A stretch of 43,953 nucleotides of DNA from positions 1 to 43,953 of the forward strand of contig CAJJCM010000015.1 of NCBI GenBank assembly GCA_905182635.1, read 5' to 3'. Shown here piece after piece: positions 8,676 through 16,904 of this stretch. Made by a program: the position numbers and the translations under genes. Every line of letters begins with the position of its first letter. Positions within the stretch are counted from its first letter, which is position 1. Below the pieces are notes generated by a model. The model made no database searches and was not told the origin of the DNA. It saw only the letters and a program-made list of their open reading frames with translations. Source of the stretch: an uncultured Candidatus Poseidoniales archaeon. GTDB taxonomy: Archaea; Thermoplasmatota; Poseidoniia; Poseidoniales; Poseidoniaceae.

Positions 8676-9284
8676 TCAGAAGGTGGATTGCCATTCTTCT
8701 AAATCTTGAGCTGCTGCCCAATCTTCATCAGTCATTTGTCCTCGTGCCTTGAGAACTTCACGGGCAAGAAGCCAGTAAACCAAAGCGAGTGATCGGCGAC
8801 CCTTGTTGTTGGCTGGGAGGGCGATATCGACGTTACGAAGGTTGTTGTTAGCATCGACAATGCCTACGATTGGCAAACCTGAGTTGACTGCTTCTCGAAG
8901 TGCTTGTTGGTCGGCTGCAGGGTCGGTTACGAACAGGATATCTGGTTCCACGTAAGAGCGAAGAACAGGATTGGTAAGAGAACCTGGGATGAAGCGGCCT
9001 ACAGCTGCATTTGCTCCAATCGCTTCAGAAAAGAGGCGGGCAGGTCGTTGACCGTATTGACGAGCAGAAACGACCATGATTCGAGAAGGGTCATATCGGT
9101 TGAGGAACTCTGCAATCAAGCGAATTCGGGAGTCTGTAATGTTAACATCCAAGAGGTACAATCCATCTTCACGGACACGTTCAATGAAACGAGCCATGTC
9201 AGCACTCTTTTGTTGAGTACCAATATTGACAGCGTTCTCCTCATAGGATTCAAAGGGCAAGAGTAAGTTCATTTCCTCGGACAT
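8676..9284 (-). CDS. rps2: Small ribosomal subunit protein uS2 (archaeal type)
   Basis: This is a structural protein of the 30S subunit, 202 residues as expected for archaeal uS2. Recognisable segments include NIGTQQKSADMARFIERVR, MVVSARQYGQRPA, RFIPGSLTNP, EPDILFVTDPAADQQALREA and LPIVGIVDANN, with the late KGRRSLALVYWLLAREVLK helix. The ATG at 9284 follows a GAGG ribosome binding site, and a TATA box lies about 35 nt upstream. In many archaea uS2 sits with enolase and RNA polymerase subunits; here it stands alone between an FkbM methyltransferase and a divergent Cas4-like gene. Confidence 0.97.
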   Translation of the reverse strand: MSEEMNLLLPFESYEENAVNIGTQQKSADMARFIERVREDGLYLLDVNITDSRIRLIAEFLNRYDPSRIMVVSARQYGQRPARLFSEAIGANAAVGRFIPGSLTNPVLRSYVEPDILFVTDPAADQQALREAVNSGLPIVGIVDANNNLRNVDIALPANNKGRRSLALVYWLLAREVLKARGQMTDEDWAAAQDLEEWQSTF

Positions 9285-9318
9285 GGTAATTCCTCAGCAG
9301 TCGACCGACTTGGACTCC

Positions 9319-9326
9319 ATATTAAA
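9319..9326 (-). promoter_or_regulatory. TATA box of the uS2 gene
   Basis: On the minus strand the sequence reads TTTAATAT, a close match to archaeal TATA boxes, 35-42 nt before the uS2 start codon. This predicts a short leader that just includes the GAGG ribosome binding site. Confidence 0.6.
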
Positions 9327-9362
9327 CCGCTTCGTAGAGAGATGGGATGAATTCACCTTCGA

Positions 9363-9414
9363 CCATTGGGTAAATTCAATGGGATTACCAAGGAAGAACT
9401 CAAAGCATAAATGC
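9363..9414 (+). promoter_or_regulatory. Promoter region of the Cas4-like gene with inverted repeats
   Basis: CCATTG and CAATGG (9363-9368 and 9377-9382) flank GGTAAATT as an inverted repeat. GCATAAATGC (9405-9414), itself palindromic, lies about 30-38 nt before the TTG start and fits a TATA box. A GGGGGAG ribosome binding site follows at 9431-9437. The inverted repeat could be an operator, but this is unproven. Confidence 0.4.
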
Positions 9415-9442
9415 ACTTTGTGAAGAAAGAGGGGGAGCTGTT

Positions 9443-10624
9443 TTGAAAGTTGATGTCAAAGAAAACGCCCTACTGAGTGCCACTCTCTCTGGAGATGATT
9501 TTTGGCGAGATGCCGATGGAGTTGCACTTCCCGTTAGTGCGAGTGATTTGGAACGCCACGAATATTGCCCATTGTCTTGGTCATTATCCCGCGAAGGAAA
9601 TTCTGGCCAAGGGGAATCGCTCGTCGCCGGAATCAAAAGACACGCAGAAATCCACAACAAGATGAAGGATTTTCAATCGACTCAATCACAAATGCGTCGT
9701 TCAGTCACAATTTGGACATGGTGGTTTTCTGTCATCATCGCATTGAGTGTCGATGCTCTTGCTTTCAATTACATCGACGATGTTGTTACGCCGTTGCACA
9801 TGGCCCAATATCTCGCTGTGTGGAGTGTTACTACTCTCTTCGTAGGGCTTGTAGCGATTTCAGTTCCATGGCGCTCAAAGATAGGTTTGACAGAAACGAT
9901 TCCTCGGCAAAAAACAAAACTTTTACAAGCCACTGCTGATGATTTCACATATTTTTGGCAACCAAAGGGCTTCATGGGGGGGTGGTTCGAAGCAGGGCGT
10001 GTCGAAACCAGTTTGTTGTTTGGTTCAATTGTTCTGGGGGTACATGCCATTGCTTTGGCGGCGGCAAAGGATCGGGAACAAGCGACTTTTATTCTCTTCA
10101 TCACTGCAATGGCTTGGACGTTGGCTGCATCTTGGCAACTGCAACGGATGCTGTTATCTGAAAATTCACTTCAGTCAATGAAAAAGGACATCGATATCGA
10201 TGAAGAGGTTGAGGTTGCCTATTCCGATGATGATTCAACCTCAAATCTCCTTGTCGATGAACACTCGGGTTTACGAGGTCGTCCGGACCAAATTGTCATT
10301 GTCGATGGTGAGTTTATTCCTGTCGAGCAAAAAACTGGCAAAGTTCCTTTCAACCCACATGCATCTCATCGAATGCAGTTACTCGCCTATTTGCATTTAG
10401 TTGAGAAAAGCACCAAGAAAAGTGCACCTTATGGTGTTCTTCGGTATGGGAAAGAAAACCTCCACCAAATCCCTTGGAATGATGTAGCAAAGCAAGAATT
10501 ACAGAATGCTATTCGTGAAGTACAGCGTTTGATGGTTGAAGGTGGAGCTGTGCGTAATCACGACCGACCTGGGAAATGCCGGAACTGTTCTCGACTCTAT
10601 GCTTGCAATGATTCATTGGTGTGA
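9443..10624 (+). CDS. Cas4-like PD-(D/E)XK nuclease with an inserted four-helix membrane region
   Basis: This 393-residue protein carries the full Cas4/RecB-like residue set, split by membrane helices. Cys42 lies in LERHEYCPLSW and His67 in GIKRHAEIH. After the insertion come Asp282 in LRGRPDQIV, Glu295 and Lys297 in PVEQKTGK, Gln312 and Tyr316 in HRMQLLAYLH, and Cys379/382/388 in CRNCSRLYAC. Family knowledge predicts a metal-dependent nuclease with a 4Fe-4S cluster held by the four cysteines. Between His67 and Asp282 lie four hydrophobic spans (about 88-110, 122-141, 188-208, 214-233), suggesting anchoring to the membrane with the nuclease core in the cytoplasm. The start is TTG with a GGGGGAG site, since no ATG occurs before Cys42. 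No cas gene or CRISPR array is nearby. A DNA-repair or anti-invader role is inference. Confidence 0.8.
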   Translation: MKVDVKENALLSATLSGDDFWRDADGVALPVSASDLERHEYCPLSWSLSREGNSGQGESLVAGIKRHAEIHNKMKDFQSTQSQMRRSVTIWTWWFSVIIALSVDALAFNYIDDVVTPLHMAQYLAVWSVTTLFVGLVAISVPWRSKIGLTETIPRQKTKLLQATADDFTYFWQPKGFMGGWFEAGRVETSLLFGSIVLGVHAIALAAAKDREQATFILFITAMAWTLAASWQLQRMLLSENSLQSMKKDIDIDEEVEVAYSDDDSTSNLLVDEHSGLRGRPDQIVIVDGEFIPVEQKTGKVPFNPHASHRMQLLAYLHLVEKSTKKSAPYGVLRYGKENLHQIPWNDVAKQELQNAIREVQRLMVEGGAVRNHDRPGKCRNCSRLYACNDSLV

Positions 10625-10625
10625 T

Positions 10626-11171
10626 TCAACAACCCTTTTCCAACGGATATTCAATACATGTTCGTTTGATAGTAATGTTGATTTCTAATTTATCTTGGAT
10701 GGCTGAACTTGTAGTGCCTTGGCCTCGAGCGACGATTTCTAATCTCCAATTTCCTGTTTCAAAGGTAGGGTTTGGAGTGATGTCGACTGTGACGGGATCA
10801 AGGTTTTTGCATACGTCAATTGACCATACGGGTTCCACACCTGTTGGCGTGTAAAGTTCTGCTCGGACATAGCGTGTGAAGTTTTCTAAGCAGCCAAAAA
10901 TATCGGAACCTGTAAGCGTTACTTGCCGCCAAATGACAATTTCTGAGACGGATTCGTCGATGTAAAAAGACGATGTGTTTTCATACACTTCAGGTGAGAA
11001 GGTGGCAAAGATTTTTTTATGGCTGATTTTTATTGATTCAGAGATGATTTCGGGTTCACCTCGCAAATCTTCCATCGTTTCACGCATTTGCAAAAGCCCT
11101 AAACACCCAGATGAACTACTCATGAGAAGAATCATGACCAGCATGATTGGTAAACCCCAACTCATCTTCAT
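10626..11171 (-). CDS. Small exported protein, possible lipoprotein
   Basis: This 181-residue protein has an N-terminal hydrophobic signal (about 5-22) ending SSSSGC with Cys23. That is a loose lipobox, since position -3 is Ser rather than a large aliphatic residue. The mature part is rich in beta-strand patterns (YVRAELYTPTGVEP, TGNWRLEIVARGQ) and has four more cysteines that could pair outside the cell. I recognise no family. It converges on the Cas4-like gene with one base between the stop codons. The function is unknown. Confidence 0.7.
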   Translation of the reverse strand: MKMSWGLPIMLVMILLMSSSSGCLGLLQMRETMEDLRGEPEIISESIKISHKKIFATFSPEVYENTSSFYIDESVSEIVIWRQVTLTGSDIFGCLENFTRYVRAELYTPTGVEPVWSIDVCKNLDPVTVDITPNPTFETGNWRLEIVARGQGTTSSAIQDKLEINITIKRTCIEYPLEKGC

Positions 11172-11320
11172 CGGTCGACCCTAAGTTTGCCCTACATATC
11201 AATTCAGTGTTGAATGATACAAGGGTTTGATACCTTAGAGCCATAGCATGGGTTGTCCGAATGACGCGAGAATGGTTGCCGAGCAAGAGCGATGACGAAC
11301 CCTATGAAAGCTGACGGACA

Positions 11321-14131
11321 TCACTCAAACTTTGCACCACAGGTTCCACATTCCGAGGCGTCAGCAGGAAGGTCTGCGCCACAAGCACCACATTCAGCCA
11401 CATCGGATACTTGCTCCTCTACGGCTTTACGACGAGTGCCACGACGGCGTATTGGTTTGGCTGCTTGAGGAGATAATTCATCGACGATCCCAATTGGCGT
11501 ATCATCGTCGATTACAGAAAAGTCAGAAGTCGTTTCAGATACTTCATTTCCTGCGAAAGAAGAATCAGTCAATTCCATTCCAACGTTGACCTTTTCACCC
11601 GGCATTGTTCCTTGTTCACCTGTAATTTCAAACAAGCGCCCGCGGATATCTGCATCGCTCGCAGAGAGCTCTTTACCATCGTCCTTATGGGCGATTATAT
11701 CACCTTTCGATGCTAGAATTGAGTCAATGTCGTTGCTTTCATGCCCGAGGTCAGTCATGCTCTTGAGCGTCGGTGTAACGGTGTTTTGATATGCTTCAAG
11801 TTCTTCTTCCGTCATTTCTTCGCGTAGAATCTGTTCTGAATTCTTCCGATCGTAGGCTGCTTCCACTTCCGCTTCAGCACTCAAGATATTTGTATCCCAG
11901 TCATCTTCGAGTTCTTCCTCATCGAAACCAAACTCTTTGGCGGTCTGAGCGAAGTTCTCTGTTCCGGTGACGATGGCATCTTCATCGACTTCTTCAGGAA
12001 GTGCCACAACTGTTTTTGCAACTCTCTCTTTGCGTTCTCGCTGTTCGAAATAAGAGGATACATCTTGTTCAGCACCACAATAGGCGCAATTGTCAAGCAA
12101 ATCAGGAATCGATTCACCACATTCACCGCAATCGTGGAACTGGCTGCGGGCTTTCTTGAGATTAAAGGAGCAAGACGGGCAACGGTTTTCATCGCCCTCT
12201 AATTCACCATCACATGAAGGGCAGTATTCGAAAATATCACGTTCGACTTCTTCTTCTGTTTCACGAGTGAGGAAAATTGATATGGCAAGTATTCCAATCA
12301 AAGCCAAAGCCCCGAATCCAATAAGTGTGAATGTCCCGAGTTCCGAATTGGAATTCAAGTCTTCAATGTCTTCAGCACTCATTGTCGTAGAAAAGGTCCG
12401 AGTAAAGGTGGTGGAGATCGTAGGGTCCGAAGGAACAAGGCGAACCACTGTTGAAGGGGCAGATGCGGTAAATTCACATGTGAGTGTTACTTTCTGGCCC
12501 AGAATGGTTACTTCCGAATAAATGGTCGTAAGGATTGTATCGCTTTCATCGAGGCAATCGTAAGTCAAATTCCCAGTTTCCTTACTCGTCAAATCAATTT
12601 GAAGCGTATATGTGTCTCCCTGTGTCATCGTCGGTAACTGAAGTAAAGTACCGTTCGAATCTGTAACTATGAGTGTTGCAAGAGCCCATTCCAATCGTAA
12701 TTCAGCCTCGACAGAGACGACACCTGATGCTACGCTGTTGGTTGGATTTGAATCCCAACTGTTTGTCAATGCACCCCATTGGGATTCAAACGTTGCATCG
12801 TGAGCACCAATTGATGTTGTCAATTCCACGGACCATGTGAAATATTCACCTTTATCAAGATGGATAATTGGTGATGTTGCATCGACACCTTCCCATGTAT
12901 AGTACAATTTTCCAGAAACGCTAATCTCACCGGTGTTCCTCATACCCACGCTCCAAACAACAGAATCTCCTGAATTAACGGAGGGAGACGATGCTATCGC
13001 ATTTGGGTCTACGAAGACATCGGGGACTGCGTATTTGGAGAGTTGTGCTGTTGCAACATCGTTTGAAGTTGATTCTTGGATGAAGGAGGCCGTTCCGAAA
13101 GGATCAATTATCGCTGTCACAATATAGACACTCGCAGGCAACACATCCAAGTTGGAAGAACTGATTTCATGGCTCCATTCAGTTTCTGCATAACCTGTGC
13201 TTGTGCCTGTGAGATTGACGGAGAACGGCGCGGTGGTGATGAATCCTCCAGATGGTGTCGCAATCTGCAACCAAAGAGGTACAACTGAAGTTCCAGTTCC
13301 ATTGGTGCGTCCAATTTTACCCGTAACCATCCATGGGCCTTCGAGCGCGCCTGTTTCCATTTCAATGATTAATTCCCCAATGTGGTAAAGGTCCATCCGT
13401 GTATCAACGACAAATGGAACTTCGACAATTTTATTGTATTCAGAAGATTCGTGAACTGCATTTTGATAATCTGGTGTGACCATCAAAGTATGTGAGCCAC
13501 TTTGAGGTGCAGAAAAAGTCGTATTGACCCATTCAGTTAAACCTGCTGCAATTGAAGGTGTAGGTATCTCGAGGTCGTTTGCCCCTGGTAAATCGATGTG
13601 CAGGATGCTTGCATCCGCAGGCTCACTGCCGAGATTACGCACCAATGAGGAGAGGGTAACTGCATCACCTGCAAAGATTCCCGAAGATGGAGAAAGATGA
13701 GTTTCGGTCACTTTCAAATTAGGCAACCCTGTAACGGTAAATTCAACCCAAAATTGCACTTGGTTACCGGAGTTGCGAGGGTGTTCGAAAGTGATGTGGA
13801 CTTCATGGTCACCTTCGACAAGGCCTTCCCATACCGCAGAAACCTCTACGTCAGCATCGTTATCAATATCAATCGTTGAAGACCGAATCAGTGCATTTGT
13901 TCCGATTCCATTTCGGTAAAATGCGTATGCAACACCATCTGCATAATTTCCGGTGTTTGATAATGTAAGATAAATTGTAACCGAGCCACCTGCTTCTGGT
14001 GCTGATGGCATGAGTGCAACAGTATTGGCTGACGCCTGTATTGAACCGCTCTGTTCGGCTGAAATTGTCATTGGTATCGCCGCGATACAGAGAAGAAGAA
14101 TCGCAATTGCCGGCTTCCACGCACTCGCCAT
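11321..14131 (-). CDS. Secreted CARDB-repeat membrane protein with three cytoplasmic zinc ribbons
   Basis: This 936-residue type I membrane protein starts with a signal peptide (about 1-24). Residues 25-590 form repeated Ig-like/CARDB beta domains, for example VTIYLTLSNTGNYADG and VTLSSLVRNLGSEPADAS. A membrane helix spans about 602-621, and a 315-residue cytoplasmic tail follows. The tail holds two adjacent zinc ribbons (Cys637/640 with 651/654, and Cys668/671 with 682/685), an acidic Glu/Asp-rich linker, and a third ribbon at the very end (Cys914/917 with 928/931). CARDB domains usually mediate extracellular adhesion or protein binding. The cytoplasmic zinc ribbons suggest linkage to a cytoplasmic partner, but no enzyme domain is seen. 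It may act as an adhesin, receptor or scaffold. Confidence 0.8.
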   Translation of the reverse strand: MASAWKPAIAILLLCIAAIPMTISAEQSGSIQASANTVALMPSAPEAGGSVTIYLTLSNTGNYADGVAYAFYRNGIGTNALIRSSTIDIDNDADVEVSAVWEGLVEGDHEVHITFEHPRNSGNQVQFWVEFTVTGLPNLKVTETHLSPSSGIFAGDAVTLSSLVRNLGSEPADASILHIDLPGANDLEIPTPSIAAGLTEWVNTTFSAPQSGSHTLMVTPDYQNAVHESSEYNKIVEVPFVVDTRMDLYHIGELIIEMETGALEGPWMVTGKIGRTNGTGTSVVPLWLQIATPSGGFITTAPFSVNLTGTSTGYAETEWSHEISSSNLDVLPASVYIVTAIIDPFGTASFIQESTSNDVATAQLSKYAVPDVFVDPNAIASSPSVNSGDSVVWSVGMRNTGEISVSGKLYYTWEGVDATSPIIHLDKGEYFTWSVELTTSIGAHDATFESQWGALTNSWDSNPTNSVASGVVSVEAELRLEWALATLIVTDSNGTLLQLPTMTQGDTYTLQIDLTSKETGNLTYDCLDESDTILTTIYSEVTILGQKVTLTCEFTASAPSTVVRLVPSDPTISTTFTRTFSTTMSAEDIEDLNSNSELGTFTLIGFGALALIGILAISIFLTRETEEEVERDIFEYCPSCDGELEGDENRCPSCSFNLKKARSQFHDCGECGESIPDLLDNCAYCGAEQDVSSYFEQRERKERVAKTVVALPEEVDEDAIVTGTENFAQTAKEFGFDEEELEDDWDTNILSAEAEVEAAYDRKNSEQILREEMTEEELEAYQNTVTPTLKSMTDLGHESNDIDSILASKGDIIAHKDDGKELSASDADIRGRLFEITGEQGTMPGEKVNVGMELTDSSFAGNEVSETTSDFSVIDDDTPIGIVDELSPQAAKPIRRRGTRRKAVEEQVSDVAECGACGADLPADASECGTCGAKFE

Positions 14132-14326
14132 GTAGGTAATCGACTACTTGCAAAGCACTTGAACCCATCTCCAAACAACGAGAATAATTGACCCTCCTCG
14201 GGTATTTTTCTTTACCCAGCGAGTGAGGAATCTCGGCGTTGGCAGCATTTTAATCACGAGGAATATTCAACGAAAGGATTGAGAAGAAGGGGAGCATTGA
14301 AGGATAACCGCATCCGTCATGCCTTC
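14132..14326. other. Divergent intergenic region between two secreted-protein genes
   Basis: This region should hold both promoters. A short inverted repeat GGGTA-TTTTTCTT-TACCC lies at 14200-14217 near the middle, with AT-rich patches around it that could serve as TATA elements. In-frame codons of the plus-strand gene extend back to a TTG at 14279. No RNA gene is visible. Confidence 0.3.
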
Positions 14327-16132
14327 ATGGGCAGAACTTGGTCGAGCGTGATTCTCGTCGTTCTTCTCCTTGGCCTCAGTTCCTCTCCGATGATGGACAA
14401 TCATTTGGATGAACTGGAACGCGTCACTTTCTCTTCCTCGAACTTAGCACTCACTTTCACAAATGGTCCGACTACAAATCAAAATATTACCGGCCTTCAT
14501 AGCCTGACTTTCGGAATGTCAGGTGATGCAAATGTATCATCGATGCTCATTGAAATCTCAACTGATGGGTTGAATTGGACTACTGTAAACAACATCACTT
14601 CAGCCCCTTGGCTGACGTATTTTGACTCAACTGCCTACAACAATGGCTCCTTTACACTTCGAGCGACTGCATGGGACGATGATGTCAATGAAACGGTTGT
14701 TGCCTCCTCTGGGACATTCAACATCGTGAACCAAGTTCCAGTGATCACTCTTTTCACCGCCTTGAATGCTGCTGCAGGAACGGGTAGTTCAGCATCTGAC
14801 CGTGCATGGTTTGGAATCGAAACTGATGGGACGCTGGCTTATCGATGGGGTGCAAGTGATGACGATGTCAGTTATGCTTCAATCACCAATGTCCCTGGGC
14901 CTGGAGCCCCTTCAAATGATGGCCCGAGCAGCCTTTCTTATGGATGGGATTGGAGCAGTGGAGCGATGTCTGAAGGAACATGGAACTCTCGAATCACTGT
15001 ATATGATGGTTCAAGCCTCTCGGCATCGACAACCCTCTTCATTGGAATCGACCGCACAGGTCCAACGCTTTCAAGTGTCACCGTTGGCGATGGTGCCAAT
15101 TGGCAGAAATCTACTCAAGTTACCTTGAGTGGCTTGATTAACAACGCAGATGATGGTCAAGGCAGTGGCGTAGATTATGCCGAATATTCGCTTGATGGTA
15201 CCAATTGGAGTGTCGCTGCATCCGATGCCCTACCCTTGACTCTCGCTGAAGGAATCCATTCAATATCGGTTCGTTCAGTTGACCGAGTAGGAAATACTGG
15301 GGCCGCAATTCAAGTGGTTGTTCGAGTCGATGAAACGCTTCCTGAAGCAATCGGGTGGACGGTTGATGAATTGACAACAAGTCGTACCCAACCTGCGAAC
15401 GTGAGTTTCAGTGTCAGCGATGATGGCTCTGGAATTGATACTTTCAATTCATATATCCAATTTGGATTTGATTCCAATGGTGTTGGTCAAACTCCGGACC
15501 TTTCAAACAATTGGATGCAACTTCCCACTTCAGGATTATCAGGTTCCGTTGGACTTGCCAGTTGGGCGACTAAATCCCGTCAATATTTGATGTTCCAAGC
15601 GGTCGTAGTTGATAACGCTGGAAATCAATACACATCAAGTCCGAGTTCGTACCAAATCCTTCCTGGCTTGGATTTGTATTGGAATACAACCCAAACCAAC
15701 CTTGACCGCCTCATTGTCCGGCCAGGTGAGACCGATGGTAACGTCACCATCACAAGTGTGCTTGAGACCAACCAATTGTATGGTGGCAGTGTTGTTGTTC
15801 GCTTAGAATCTGCCCCTGCTGACCGTACCTCAACCGTAAGTTGGACCGTCATGGAATCTCGAACACTGGATTCAGGAACATTAGTAGATACCCAAGAAGA
15901 ATTGATTTGGAATTATACTGTGCCTAAAACTGGACAGTATGATTTACGTTTGGTTATTGATTATTACAATGTCATCGATGAATACGATGAGGGGAACAAT
16001 TACAATCACATGGTTGTCACTGGAGCAGCGATTGGCTCACCGGGATTAGTGCCTTCATTTGCCCCTTCAATTGTACTGTTAATATTGACCGGTTTTGCAA
16101 TTACCATACTTCAACGCCGAACAAGAGATTGA
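14327..16132 (+). CDS. Secreted Ig-like/CARDB surface protein with C-terminal anchor
   Basis: This exported protein of about 601 residues has a signal peptide in the first 20 residues (SSVILVVLLLGLSSSP). Tandem bacterial-type Ig-like domains follow, with the recurrent patterns IEISTDGLNWTTV and AEYSLDGTNWSVAAS and the linkers DRTGPTLSS and VDETLPEA. A CARDB-like domain comes next (LRLVIDYYNVIDEYDEGNNY). A final membrane helix ends in QRRTRD. It is probably cell-surface displayed, and ligand or adhesion partners are unknown. ATG at 14327 is preferred because it sits directly before the signal peptide. A TTG at 14279 would add 16 basic residues. Confidence 0.75.
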   Translation: MGRTWSSVILVVLLLGLSSSPMMDNHLDELERVTFSSSNLALTFTNGPTTNQNITGLHSLTFGMSGDANVSSMLIEISTDGLNWTTVNNITSAPWLTYFDSTAYNNGSFTLRATAWDDDVNETVVASSGTFNIVNQVPVITLFTALNAAAGTGSSASDRAWFGIETDGTLAYRWGASDDDVSYASITNVPGPGAPSNDGPSSLSYGWDWSSGAMSEGTWNSRITVYDGSSLSASTTLFIGIDRTGPTLSSVTVGDGANWQKSTQVTLSGLINNADDGQGSGVDYAEYSLDGTNWSVAASDALPLTLAEGIHSISVRSVDRVGNTGAAIQVVVRVDETLPEAIGWTVDELTTSRTQPANVSFSVSDDGSGIDTFNSYIQFGFDSNGVGQTPDLSNNWMQLPTSGLSGSVGLASWATKSRQYLMFQAVVVDNAGNQYTSSPSSYQILPGLDLYWNTTQTNLDRLIVRPGETDGNVTITSVLETNQLYGGSVVVRLESAPADRTSTVSWTVMESRTLDSGTLVDTQEELIWNYTVPKTGQYDLRLVIDYYNVIDEYDEGNNYNHMVVTGAAIGSPGLVPSFAPSIVLLILTGFAITILQRRTRD

Positions 16133-16157
16133 AAAGAGGTCGGCCACAGGATTGGCC

Positions 16158-16904
16158 ATGCGCCAACCGCTTCCTCGAGTACCCATGAACCGTATTGCGG
16201 TTCTTATTGGCGTCAAAGGAGCGACTGCTAAATCGTTGAGATTTGCTGCAGGGTGTCGAGAATTCAATATTGATTCTGAAACTGGGGATGTCGAAGTTGT
16301 ATGGGGAGCGCCTGGTACCTACGACCCTGTGAAAGCGATGAAACTTCCAAACGTCATCAAAGCAATTGGCCGTGGAATGGCCCCGAAAGCAGCAATTCAG
16401 TTGCTTGATGACCACCATTTCTTTGAATTGGTAGATATTCGTAATTTTGTCGGGAAAAAGTCGGCTCAGCAACGCCGAATTCGAGGACGCATCATCGGAA
16501 GCGATGGAAAAATTCGGAAATTGATTGAAGGACTCACCGATACTCAAATTACAATTTATAATTCAACTGTAGTCTTGGTTGGAGAAGAAGAGGGATTAGC
16601 CGCTGCTCGTAAAGCAGTTGAGATGATTGCTGCGGGTGCAGAACACGGAACTGTTCTGAACTTCCTTGAACGTGACCGACGCCGCTCTCGTATTACCAAT
16701 CGTCAACTCGAAACGATCGAAGTGCGAGAGGATATGGGCGCTTCTGTAACTGGGTTTGAGGAATTAGTCCCGGGACTTTCCGACCTCTCACTTCGCCTTT
16801 CTCGTCGAATGCGTGCCTCTCAAGTCGACCCCGAAGACGAAGAAGCGGTTGCAGAAATGATGAAACTCGCAGAGGATGAAGGCGTCAGTTGGGGCGAAGA
16901 GTGA
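16158..16904 (+). CDS. Dim2/Pno1-like KH-domain protein
   Basis: This 248-residue RNA-binding protein is related to eukaryotic Pno1/Dim2, which binds the 3' end of small-subunit rRNA during maturation. It has two KH domains. The first contains MNRIAVLIGVKGATAKSL (10-27). The second contains GRIIGSDGKIRKLIEGL (110-126) with ITIYNSTVVLVG after it. The C-terminal part beyond residue 170 is highly charged, begins ERDRRRSRIT, and makes the protein longer than a minimal two-KH form. It converges with the RIO1 gene so tightly that the two stop codons are adjacent. RIO1 and Dim2 act in the same ribosome-maturation step in eukaryotes, so the neighbourhood supports the call. The in-frame sequence before the ATG at 16158 overlaps the previous gene. 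Confidence 0.9.
   Translation: MRQPLPRVPMNRIAVLIGVKGATAKSLRFAAGCREFNIDSETGDVEVVWGAPGTYDPVKAMKLPNVIKAIGRGMAPKAAIQLLDDHHFFELVDIRNFVGKKSAQQRRIRGRIIGSDGKIRKLIEGLTDTQITIYNSTVVLVGEEEGLAAARKAVEMIAAGAEHGTVLNFLERDRRRSRITNRQLETIEVREDMGASVTGFEELVPGLSDLSLRLSRRMRASQVDPEDEEAVAEMMKLAEDEGVSWGEE

Noticed and set aside
8501-8752. Plus-strand open frame of 83 codons between the FkbM and uS2 genes
   Set aside because: It overlaps the uS2 coding end on the other strand, has no recognisable features and no good ribosome binding site.
9443-10624. Possible CRISPR-Cas locus because of the Cas4-like gene
   Set aside because: No cas1, cas2 or other cas gene and no repeat array occur in the window.
11245-11320. Possible C/D-box small RNA (GCGATGA and CTGA boxes)
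   Set aside because: The C box has a mismatch, no second box pair is clear, and no guide target could be identified by eye.
14200-14217. Inverted repeat GGGTA/TACCC as a terminator
   Set aside because: The stem is only 5 bp and lies between two divergent genes, where no transcript should end.
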